From the IMG/VR virus record IMGVR_UViG_3300020152_000026, positions 1 through 59,905 of that record: a stretch of 59,905 nucleotides of DNA. One strand, given 5' to 3'. Within the stretch, counting starts at the first letter, position 1, and each line of letters begins with the position of its first letter. The position numbers and the translations under genes were made by a program. The stretch comes from a virus. The notes beneath the pieces are model-generated. The model had not been told where the DNA came from, searched no databases, and was given only the letters and a program-made list of their open reading frames with translations. Below, piece by piece: positions 35,146-41,182 of the stretch.

Positions 35146-35667
35146 TCATTTATTCTGATCTATATTTGCAAAAAATAACTTTAAACTTTCATTTACAATA
35201 TCACTCTTATCTATATTAAATTTCTTTGATAATCTATCTATTTTTTTTATTAAATCATTTTCTATGTAATATGCCCTTTGTTTCCGTTCTTCCAAGTATT
35301 TAAGCCTTTTTTGTATGGTAATTTCATTAGTATTTAGATTAGTACTAAGTATAGTTTCAACTTTAGTAATCTTATTAGTTTCAATACTGCTATTTTTATT
35401 ACTATCCGTATTAGTATTGTTATTGCTATTCATGTTACTATTATTAGTAGTATCTGTATCAGTACTGTTACTAGTATCTGTATCAATTTTTCTACTGCTT
35501 GTCCTATTGTTATCTGTATTAATTTCCGTATTATCATTTATACTAGTTGGTGTATTAGTGTTTGTCCTATCTTCTGTACTAGTATCTTTAGTAGTAATAA
35601 AAAATTGGTCTGCTGCGCTGTCTACTTGTTTTAATCCTCTATCTGCCAAACTAACACGCTTTGCCAT
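35146..35667 (-). CDS. ribbon-helix-helix protein, probable ParB-like partner of ParA
   Basis: The product is 173 residues. The N-terminal 20 residues are basic (AKRVSLADRGLK). The middle, about 30-115, is Ser/Thr/Asn/Asp low-complexity. The last 50 residues form a ribbon-helix-helix (LEERKQRAYYIENDLIKKID...DIVNESLKLFF). Its start lies inside the end of parA, and this overlap of a ParA gene and a small DNA-binding gene defines type Ib partition operons. The protein would bind a centromere and activate ParA. The very long disordered linker is unusual. Confidence 0.7.
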   Translation of the reverse strand: MAKRVSLADRGLKQVDSAADQFFITTKDTSTEDRTNTNTPTSINDNTEINTDNNRTSSRKIDTDTSNSTDTDTTNNSNMNSNNNTNTDSNKNSSIETNKITKVETILSTNLNTNEITIQKRLKYLEERKQRAYYIENDLIKKIDRLSKKFNIDKSDIVNESLKLFFANIDQNK

Positions 35668-36394
35668 AGTTAATAACCTCCTGCGCTAACTGATTATAGT
35701 ATTCTGCTATTTCCTTATCAAACTCATTCATTCCTACACCAGCAAGAATACAATCGGAAAACTTAATACTGCGTTTTATAATTGTGCTAAACACTTTATG
35801 ATTAGAGCGAAGTTCTTCTAATATCTCCTTATGATGTATTGTGTTCTGGTACATTGTAGGAAGGACACCCATGATTTCTATTTTAGGATTTAACCTCGAT
35901 ACTTTTTTAATAGTGTTCTGAAGCAAATTATAACCCCTTAAAGCCAAGTATTCGCATGCCATAGGTATGATAACATAGTCAGATGCTACAAATGCATTTA
36001 CGGACAATAAACCAAGCGAAGGAGGGCAGTCTATTAATACATAATCATATTCGTTTTTGATTGGTTCAAGTGCATCTTTTAGTTTTGATTCCCTGCCGAT
36101 CTCTGATACTAATTCTAATTCTGCTGCTGCAAGGTCTATATTTGATGGTAGAAAGAAAAACTTATCTCTATCGGCAAGGATAGCTGTTTTTATATTTTCT
36201 TCCTTCAGGACATTATAAATTGTTTTGTTAAGTGTATGCGGTTCCAGTTGAATTGATATTGTCAAGCTTGCTTGTGGGTCCAAGTCAATAAATAATACTT
36301 TGTACCCCTGTTCAATTAGTGCCATACCAAGATTGAGCGTTGTAGTAGTTTTACCTACACCGCCCTTTTGATTGGCAACGCTAATGATTTTCAT
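35651..36394 (-). CDS. parA: ParA-family partition ATPase
   Basis: The product is 247 residues, without the N-terminal DNA-binding extension of the long type Ia proteins, so it is the short Soj-like type. Deviant Walker A KGGVGKTTT is at about residues 10-18, with DLDPQAS, DCPPSLG and the PMACEYLALRG segment. ParA moves plasmid copies along the nucleoid so that both daughter cells receive one. With an overlapping ribbon-helix-helix gene it makes a complete partition module, which argues for a plasmid-form prophage. Confidence 0.92.
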   Translation of the reverse strand: MKIISVANQKGGVGKTTTTLNLGMALIEQGYKVLFIDLDPQASLTISIQLEPHTLNKTIYNVLKEENIKTAILADRDKFFFLPSNIDLAAAELELVSEIGRESKLKDALEPIKNEYDYVLIDCPPSLGLLSVNAFVASDYVIIPMACEYLALRGYNLLQNTIKKVSRLNPKIEIMGVLPTMYQNTIHHKEILEELRSNHKVFSTIIKRSIKFSDCILAGVGMNEFDKEIAEYYNQLAQEVINYGKAC

Positions 36395-36410
36395 TTGTAC
36401 ATTTCCCCCT

Positions 36411-37271
36411 TTAATATGGATTAGTTATGTTATGACTTTGATATTCTGCTATTGAGTTATATATAACAACTGCCAAATAGTTAACGCTATTTGTAACCTT
36501 TTCAGCATGATTGTTCTTCAGTTTATCTATTGCATAGGTTATTATGCTAGAATTAAGCCTTTTTAAATTCTTTCTCACAATAGACTGTGGGATCTCTATG
36601 TCTTTACACTTAAACGTATTACTAAAATATAATTGTTCTATTGCCATTTCAATACTTTCCATAAACTCCGGCTTAAATACTTCTAATTCACAATTGGTTA
36701 TGATTTCTTCAAGTTCAGTCTGTCCTTCTGTATTACTGATTGATTGATTAGTAGAATCAGTATTAGTATAATCATTTATTAGTAGGCTGTCATTTCCTTC
36801 ATGTAGATTACCTACTTGTAGGTTTTGGGAACGTAGGTCAATCCCTTTAGTATCAACTACTTGCCTGTTTTGGGAATGTAGGTTTTTATAAATTATTTCT
36901 TCACTTATAATCTCGCCATCATCAGTGCATCTAATTTTAATACATTGGATAATTTTATCGTTAGGATATGGTTCTTCACTCAATACACTTTCCCAATAAT
37001 CAACTTTACCATTTACATATATCGGATAACGTTGTAAATACTTTTTATCTTTTAGTTCATTAAGACCACTTCTGACAGACTTTTCACCATCAACAGAGTT
37101 ATTAACAAGGTCACATATTAAAATAGACCAATCGTCAGGCTTTGAAAGTATGTATGCTGCTATTCCTCTAGCTTTATATGATAATGACGAATCATTTAAT
37201 AATCGTTTATAAATTTGTGCGTATGGGTTCTCACGGTTTCGTTCTTTGCGGATAATATTTTTTTGTGCCAT
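36411..37271 (-). CDS. rep: plasmid-type replication initiator (winged helix, DUF6017-like C-terminus)
   Basis: The product is 286 residues. ATG 37271 is preferred because AAAGGGGTG lies 8 bases upstream; a longer frame starts at 37331. The N-terminal winged helix (AQIYKRLLNDSSLSYKARGIAAYILSKPDDW) is the HTH_36/RepA_N-like type. The C-terminal segment (IEIPQSIVRKNLKRLNSS...NSVNYLAVVIYNSI) matches the DUF6017-like tail of many Firmicutes Rep proteins. It should bind the plasmid origin and load the helicase. Its leader has copy-control features (see the antisense unit and the hairpin over the ribosome site). Confidence 0.75.
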   Translation of the reverse strand: MAQKNIIRKERNRENPYAQIYKRLLNDSSLSYKARGIAAYILSKPDDWSILICDLVNNSVDGEKSVRSGLNELKDKKYLQRYPIYVNGKVDYWESVLSEEPYPNDKIIQCIKIRCTDDGEIISEEIIYKNLHSQNRQVVDTKGIDLRSQNLQVGNLHEGNDSLLINDYTNTDSTNQSISNTEGQTELEEIITNCELEVFKPEFMESIEMAIEQLYFSNTFKCKDIEIPQSIVRKNLKRLNSSIITYAIDKLKNNHAEKVTNSVNYLAVVIYNSIAEYQSHNITNPY

Positions 37272-37283
37272 TAAAAAAACACC

Positions 37284-37317
37284 CCTTTGCAGTTTCCCAA
37301 AAACAAACTTGCAAAAG
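37284..37317 (-). promoter_or_regulatory. hairpin covering the rep ribosome site
   Basis: On the plus strand CCTTTGCAGTTT (37284-37295) is complementary to AAACTTGCAAAAG (37305-37317, one bulge). In the rep mRNA the stem takes up the AAAGGGG ribosome site, so translation would depend on opening it. Inferred regulation. Confidence 0.6.
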
Positions 37318-37337
37318 AGTGTAATGTTCAAAATTTT

Positions 37338-37373
37338 CCTATTGCAAAATAGGTATACTTATTGTATAATAAG
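37338..37373. promoter_or_regulatory. paired inverted-repeat operators in the rep leader
   Basis: Two perfect inverted repeats with four-base spacers lie exactly 20 bases apart centre to centre: CCTATT-gcaa-AATAGG (37338-37353) and CTTATT-gtat-AATAAG (37358-37373). They share the form CYTATTnnnnAATARG and overlap the -35 and -10 boxes of the plus-strand promoter. A likely ligand is the ribbon-helix-helix protein encoded at 37500-37688 (inference). Confidence 0.6.
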
Positions 37374-37459
37374 CATAAATTGAATATTACAAAGCACTTT
37401 GTGTTTTGTTTTTGGAGCTTTAAGGAACGAAAATCTTGGCGGGTTGACGTTCCTTTTTG
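37342..37459 (+). ncRNA. candidate counter-transcribed RNA controlling rep
   Basis: A plus-strand promoter, TTGCAA (37342-37347), 17-base spacer, TATAAT (37365-37370), is followed 50 bases later by a terminator: AAGGAACG (37422-37429) pairs with CGTTCCTT (37448-37455), then TTTTG. The transcript, about 80 bases, opposes the rep leader if rep is read from the promoter at 37.73 kb. The 18-base terminator loop contains CUUGGCG, a U-turn (YUNR) loop like those of plasmid copy-control RNAs. No ORF is present in it. The RNA itself has not been shown to exist. Confidence 0.55.
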
Positions 37460-37499
37460 CTTGTCTAAAATTATATACTATATATAATAAAAATTCAAT

Positions 37500-37688
37500 T
37501 TATTTTTCATAGTCCTTAAAATATTTCTTGTACTTTGCGAATAATAGTAACAAGGCTTCGTCTAATAGTTCAGACTGTTTTATTTTAGATTTTTTTGAAA
37601 GATACTCTAGTTTTTCTTTTAATTCAATTTTAACCGCATTTGATATAGGTTTCCTGTACACTAATCCTTTATTTCCTGTTTCAGCCAT
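37500..37688 (-). CDS. ribbon-helix-helix transcriptional regulator
   Basis: The product is 62 residues. The pattern PISNAVKIELKEKLEYLSKKSKIKQSELLDEALLLLF is a ribbon-helix-helix (CopG/Arc-like) fold. It is first in the minus-strand operon and upstream of rep. Such proteins commonly control copy number or partition operons in plasmids, and the inverted repeats at 37338-37373 are candidate binding sites. ATG with GAAGGGG upstream. Confidence 0.75.
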   Translation of the reverse strand: MAETGNKGLVYRKPISNAVKIELKEKLEYLSKKSKIKQSELLDEALLLLFAKYKKYFKDYEK

Positions 37689-37723
37689 AACTACATCTGC
37701 CCCTTCTAAGTTGTTTTATGAAC

Positions 37724-37776
37724 ATTATAGCATTGAGGTAGCATTAATGTAATTCCTTGCAGTTCCTAGCAGTTCC
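37724..37776 (-). promoter_or_regulatory. main promoter of the minus-strand block with a tandem upstream repeat
   Basis: Read on the minus strand: TTACAT (37752-37747), 17-base spacer, TATAAT (37729-37724), 36 bases before the regulator start. Just upstream are two direct copies of GCAGTTCC (plus-strand reading; 37759-37766 and 37769-37776) spaced exactly 10 bases, which looks like a site for a regulator. Confidence 0.65.
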
Positions 37777-37795
37777 ATGCACCTATTGATGTATA

Positions 37796-37913
37796 TGCAA
37801 TTGCAAGCAAATATATGATTAAAACAAACATATGTTTTCGACTTATTATGTCGAATTATGTCGAAGCTTGTAATTATTTTTGGATTGAATATATATAAAG
37901 TTGGTGATAAAAT
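37796..37913 (+). promoter_or_regulatory. tandem Spo0A-box-like sites and a promoter
   Basis: Two perfect copies of TGTCGAA lie at 37849-37855 and 37859-37865 with a 3-base gap, the tandem spacing known for Spo0A. An inverted near-copy TTCGACT is at 37837-37843 and the palindrome TGCAATTGCA at 37796-37805. A plus-strand promoter follows: TTGAAT (37885-37890), 17-base spacer, TAAAAT (37908-37913). The host sporulation regulator may act here (inference). Confidence 0.5.
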
Positions 37914-37971
37914 AAAACATGTCTTGAAAATGATTGATGACGAAGGGGGTGGTTTTATGTTTTGTGCATAA

Positions 37972-37998
37972 AAAAAGAGGGTAAACAATACCCCCGAA
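37972..37998 (-). terminator. minus-strand terminator-like hairpin
   Basis: On the minus strand GGGT...ACCC is followed by TCTTTTTTT (stem about 37980-37997, run of T at 37970-37979). It would stop leftward transcripts from the CI region before the regulatory hub. Confidence 0.5.
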
Positions 37999-38099
37999 AA
38001 TAGTATAAATTACCTATTAAAAAATCAATTAATATAGTACCATACTACCAGGAAAAAATATAGATAGAACATTTGTTTGTATGGTATTGAAGGAGGAAC

Positions 38100-38189
38100 A
38101 TGATTATCGTAGTATTGGATTCAGATGACATTCAGAGTATTGACATAACTAATCATACAGATAAAGAAAATTCGGATAATGATAAATAA
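38100..38189 (+). CDS. acidic micropeptide, hypothetical
   Basis: A 29-residue frame with a near-perfect AAGGAGGA ribosome site 4 bases upstream; many Asp and Asn, start MIIVVLDSDD. It lies between the 37.9 kb promoter and the end of the CI gene. The function is unknown; it could be a regulator peptide or just a leader. Confidence 0.45.
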   Translation: MIIVVLDSDDIQSIDITNHTDKENSDNDK

Positions 38190-38193
38190 TACA

Positions 38194-38232
38194 ATAAAAA
38201 GGCTTCAACTTTTAATTAGTTGGAGCCTTTTA
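38194..38232. terminator. bidirectional terminator
   Basis: AAAAGGCTtCAACT pairs with AGTTGgAGCCTTTT around 38195-38229, closing the micro-ORF from the left and the CI gene from the right. Confidence 0.75.
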
Positions 38233-38629
38233 TTTCTTTCTCTTTTTTTACTTTTTCTCTTATACTTTTAGCAATTAGAAGTATTTCATCATCGGATAAA
38301 TCTTTCTCATCTAGCATCTTAGCAAATATAATATACGGTTTGTTCTCCTGATCTTTTATCCAGTCTATTTCTTCTTTATTTAAATTCTGCATTACTTCGT
38401 TTATATCTTCAATGTTTTCTTGATAGCTATCTGACGTTAAAAATGTTATTGGAACGTCTAGTGCTTTTGCGAATATATCAGCATTTTTGTTTGTTAATTT
38501 TTTTGTTCCAGATTCTATTTTCTTAATCAGGCTTACACTTAGATTAATCTTTTCTGCCAATTCTTCAACTGACATTCTTAATTCTTTTCTTCTTAATTGA
38601 ATTTTCTGCCCTTCACTTACATTTAACAT
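38216..38629 (-). CDS. CI-like lysogeny repressor
   Basis: The product is 137 residues from the ATG at 38629 (AAGGAG upstream). The N-terminal Cro/CI-type helix-turn-helix spans about residues 5-60 (IQLRRKELRMSVEELAEKIN...IKKIESG). The C-terminal part is helical and lacks the S24 peptidase domain, so this is the short, non-cleavable kind of repressor and induction may rely on the antirepressor. It is divergent from the Cro-like gene and sits next to a rich operator region. Confidence 0.8.
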   Translation of the reverse strand: MLNVSEGQKIQLRRKELRMSVEELAEKINLSVSLIKKIESGTKKLTNKNADIFAKALDVPITFLTSDSYQENIEDINEVMQNLNKEEIDWIKDQENKPYIIFAKMLDEKDLSDDEILLIAKSIREKVKKEKEIKGSN

Positions 38630-38692
38630 TTTAAACAACTCCTTGCATTATATAACAATAAATTACATGCTTTAATAAACATAACGATTAAT

Positions 38693-38843
38693 AGTATAAC
38701 ATAAGATTCAAAATAGTGCAATAGTTTTCACTATTTATTTTAGAAAATATCTATATTTGGTGAAATTGCACAAAACAAAAGTGATTATTAGTGCATTATA
38801 ATTTTATAAAACTCTTGAAAAGTGTTCTAAAGTACACTATAAT
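38693..38843. promoter_or_regulatory. divergent CI/Cro promoters and operators
   Basis: Leftward promoter: TTGCAC (38721-38716, minus), 17-base spacer, TATACT (38698-38693). Rightward: TTGAAA (38815-38820), 17-base spacer, TATAAT (38838-38843). Inverted repeats AATAGTG...CACTATT (38712-38735), GTGaaattgCAC and AGTGTtctaaagtACACT (38821-38838) overlap them, so each probably serves as an operator for the two regulators. Confidence 0.75.
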
Positions 38844-38872
38844 ATACATATAAAGTGAAAGGCGGTGAACAA

Positions 38873-39076
38873 ATGGTCAAAGGTCTAGGCGAAAAAATAA
38901 AAGCACTTCGCAAAGCAAAAAACATTTCTCAAGAACAACTCTCAAAAATGTGCAATGTCAGCAGAAGAACAGTTATAAATGCTGAAACAAGCAAAAAGAT
39001 TCCAACATTAAGTACCTTAGAAAAACTTGCATCAGGATTAGACACAACGATTGACAACTTGATAACTAATAATTAA
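38873..39076 (+). CDS. Cro-like helix-turn-helix regulator
   Basis: The product is 67 residues from ATG 38873, after AAAGGCGG. It is a single HTH_3 domain (LGEKIKALRKAKNISQEQLSKMCNVSRRTVINAETS). It is the first gene of the rightward early operon, reading from the promoter at 38815-38843. Confidence 0.8.
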   Translation: MVKGLGEKIKALRKAKNISQEQLSKMCNVSRRTVINAETSKKIPTLSTLEKLASGLDTTIDNLITNN

Positions 39077-39091
39077 ACGGAGGGGTATTAT

Positions 39092-39184
39092 ATGTTACAA
39101 ATGATAGTCATTGATGAAGAAGTAACAACCCAAGAGCAGGAATCAATTTTAAACGGAAGTAATGAAAACACTTCCCCAGTATGA
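39092..39184 (+). CDS. acidic micropeptide, hypothetical
   Basis: A 30-residue frame with AACGGAGGGG upstream, beginning MLQMIVIDEE and ending in Asn/Ser/Pro. It resembles the 29-residue peptide on the other side of the CI gene in size, acidity and hydrophobic start. The function is unknown. Confidence 0.45.
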   Translation: MLQMIVIDEEVTTQEQESILNGSNENTSPV

Positions 39185-39241
39185 AGTATATCCAAAAAGT
39201 TAGACTTTTAGAACATAAATTTTTTAAAAGTGAGGTGAAAA

Positions 39242-39424
39242 ATGATGAAAGAGAATAATAAAAATTCAAATTTAGTATCAGCCAAAACAATAGTTGTAGG
39301 TGATATTGATCTTGTTGAAATATTAAAAAGAGTTGAAGAATTAGAAAAAAAAGTAGCTGAACTTGAAGGCAATCAAGAACAGCCTAAGAAAAGTGATTTG
39401 CAATTTGCTACTGTTAAATTTTAG
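39242..39424 (+). CDS. small coiled-coil protein, hypothetical
   Basis: The product is 60 residues; a heptad coiled coil spans about 24-45 (VEILKRVEELEKKVAEL). A GAGGTG site precedes the ATG. It may be a dimeric accessory of the early regulators. Confidence 0.5.
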   Translation: MMKENNKNSNLVSAKTIVVGDIDLVEILKRVEELEKKVAELEGNQEQPKKSDLQFATVKF

Positions 39425-39630
39425 TTAGACTTACTTTTCATAAAGATCATTTTACAATCTGAACAATGATAAGTGTCTATTAACAGTACTTGAGTTCCGT
39501 TGCTTTGTTGTAAGTTAGCGTTTACAGTTGGCAACACAAAAGATTTTGTTCCTTGTGGTGGTTCTACTTCTGAAACATTATGCTTACCACAAAAAGGGCA
39601 TTCGCGTTCTTTGAGTTTTTGGTCAATCAA
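39421..39630 (-). CDS. zinc-ribbon protein on the opposite strand, hypothetical
   Basis: The product is 69 residues from TTG 39630 (GGGAGGTGA upstream). It has two Cys-x2-Cys pairs, ECPFCGKHN near the start and YHCSDCK near the end. It converges on the preceding plus-strand gene and is reversed within the early operon. A perfect TTCGACA at 39645-39651 (TGTCGAA on the minus strand) lies just upstream of its ribosome site. The function is unknown. Confidence 0.6.
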   Translation of the reverse strand: MIDQKLKERECPFCGKHNVSEVEPPQGTKSFVLPTVNANLQQSNGTQVLLIDTYHCSDCKMIFMKSKSN

Positions 39631-39697
39631 TGTAATCACCTCCCTTCGACAAAATTTTACCATTGTTGAGGGAGAATGTAAACAAAGGAGGGTAACG

Positions 39698-40432
39698 ATG
39701 TCAAGTCTAATTCAAATCAACAACGATTCGGAAAGACAAACAACAAGTGCAAGGTCGTTATGGGAGTTTTTGGACAAGCCGTATGATAAATTTACAAAAT
39801 GGTTTGATAAGTTTAAGGAATATGGCTTTGGTGAAAACGAAGATTTTAGAGAAGTGTGTACAAAAATCCACACATCTAATGGAGCAGAACATGATGCAGT
39901 TGATTATGAAATAACTATTGATATGGCAAAAGAATTATCAATGCTGCAGAGGTCGGAAAAAGGCAAACAAGCAAGACAATATTTCATTGAACTTGAAAAG
40001 CAATGGAATACACCAGAAGCAATTTTTGCAAGAGCATTGAAGATGGCAAACAATAAACTGCTTGAAATGAAGAATGTCGTTATTAATCTTGAAACTAAGA
40101 TTGAAGAACAAAAGCCATTAGTACTATTCGCTGAAACATGTATAGCTTCAAATGACAGTTTGCTAGTCCGTGAGGTTGCAAAGTTAGCAAGTAAGAAAGG
40201 AATTAACATCGGCGAAAAAAGGTTATGGAAGAAGCTAAGAGAGTGGGAAGTAGTGAATGGTCATAACGAGCCATACCAAAGAGCTTTTGATGCTGGGTGG
40301 TTTGAAACAAGGCAAGGTTCATATAGCACACCTTATGGTACAGAAACATATCGCACATACAAGGTTACACCAAAAGGGCAGATATACATAATCGAAAGGT
40401 TAAGGAAAGAAATGGAATACATTTCAGCATAA
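39698..40432 (+). CDS. phage antirepressor (AntA/KilA-C type)
   Basis: The product is 244 residues from ATG 39698 (AAAGGAGGG). The N-terminal AntA/AntB-type domain includes SARSLWEFLDKPYDKFTKWFD and MAKELSMLQRSEKGKQARQYFIELE. The C-terminal KilAC domain (about residues 150-240) reads VREVAKLASKKGINIGEKRLWKKLREW...YKVTPKGQIYI. Antirepressors bind the CI repressor and release the early promoter, so this links induction to the short repressor at 38.2-38.6 kb. Confidence 0.85.
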   Translation: MSSLIQINNDSERQTTSARSLWEFLDKPYDKFTKWFDKFKEYGFGENEDFREVCTKIHTSNGAEHDAVDYEITIDMAKELSMLQRSEKGKQARQYFIELEKQWNTPEAIFARALKMANNKLLEMKNVVINLETKIEEQKPLVLFAETCIASNDSLLVREVAKLASKKGINIGEKRLWKKLREWEVVNGHNEPYQRAFDAGWFETRQGSYSTPYGTETYRTYKVTPKGQIYIIERLRKEMEYISA

Positions 40433-40445
40433 GGAGGGGCAAGCC

Positions 40446-40712
40446 ATGAAGCGAATATTTAACGGTGTAGCAATATTTTTAACCTGCGTTGCACTCTGTA
40501 TAGCATTTACATCTGTAGACTTCTACAAAAGGCAATGCGGCTCACTACAGAGCGAATACGAAGCAGCAAAGGCGAGGGTAATGAGTTTAGCTGTGCATAA
40601 TGAGGACTTGGAGAAAGAGAACGTTCAGTTGCGGAATGATCTTAAAGAAACATCGGACAGGCTTACATATCTACAAGAGCAGTATGAGCCGTTTATAAAA
40701 ATATTAAAGTGA
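40446..40712 (+). CDS. membrane-anchored coiled-coil protein, hypothetical
   Basis: The product is 88 residues: an N-terminal membrane helix (GVAIFLTCVALCIAF), then a coiled coil to the end. GGAGGGGC precedes the ATG. It could be an exclusion or membrane-anchor protein; nothing direct supports it. Confidence 0.55.
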   Translation: MKRIFNGVAIFLTCVALCIAFTSVDFYKRQCGSLQSEYEAAKARVMSLAVHNEDLEKENVQLRNDLKETSDRLTYLQEQYEPFIKILK

Positions 40713-40721
40713 GGTGGTTTG

Positions 40722-41108
40722 ATGGGACATGGTAGAGAAAAGTCGGAACCAGTAATTAATATTCATGGCATCGAATATGTACACTCTGACATAGCAGTTG
40801 AAAGTTTGTTCACAAATAGAAATACGCTTTTGAAATACACTAAACTTGGAATGCCATTTATAAAGATTAAGGGTAGAAATTACTTCGATATTAACCAATG
40901 TCAACAATGGATAGAAAGGAGAGATAATATGCCGGACGAAATGAAGCAATGGGAAGATGTCAGTAGAATAATAGATAATCTTCTTAAAAAGTCAAAAGCA
41001 GAAGTACATGCAAAGGCTGTAGATGCACTAGAAGCTATTGCAGCAGAGAATGATATTACAATGGTTAAGAAATTGGCAAAGCACTACATAGAAGAATTTA
41101 AGAGATAA
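40722..41108 (+). CDS. excisionase/MerR-like DNA-binding protein
   Basis: The product is 128 residues from ATG 40722 (GAGGTGG). The N-terminal half has a HTH_17-like pattern (SLFTNRNTLLKYTKLGMPFIKIKGRNYFDINQCQQWI), the type used by excisionases and by terminase-like binding proteins; the C-terminal half is helical. As no integrase is present, a classical excisionase role is doubtful, and a transcription factor is more likely. Confidence 0.6.
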   Translation: MGHGREKSEPVINIHGIEYVHSDIAVESLFTNRNTLLKYTKLGMPFIKIKGRNYFDINQCQQWIERRDNMPDEMKQWEDVSRIIDNLLKKSKAEVHAKAVDALEAIAAENDITMVKKLAKHYIEEFKR

Positions 41109-41132
41109 AAAAAGTGCCATATTAAAAGGCAC
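41107..41132 (-). terminator. minus-facing terminator hairpin
   Basis: GTGCC (41114-41118) and GGCAC (41128-41132) form a stem whose T-run (on the minus strand) lies at 41113-41107, so it acts against leftward transcripts. No leftward gene is seen nearby. Confidence 0.45.
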
Positions 41133-41182
41133 AAATAAAATTATTGTTACTTGAATTATAAATCAGAGAGGGGTAAAAGTCA

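Noticed and set aside
35315-35689. Long plus-strand open frame of 124 residues opposite the ParB-like gene
   Set aside because: It is the antisense image of the Ser/Thr/Asn repeats, almost all Val, Leu and Ser, with no ribosome site.
39500-39697. N-terminal extension of the antirepressor
   Set aside because: The added residues overlap the opposite zinc-ribbon gene and have no ribosome site; ATG 39698 has AAAGGAGGG in the right place.
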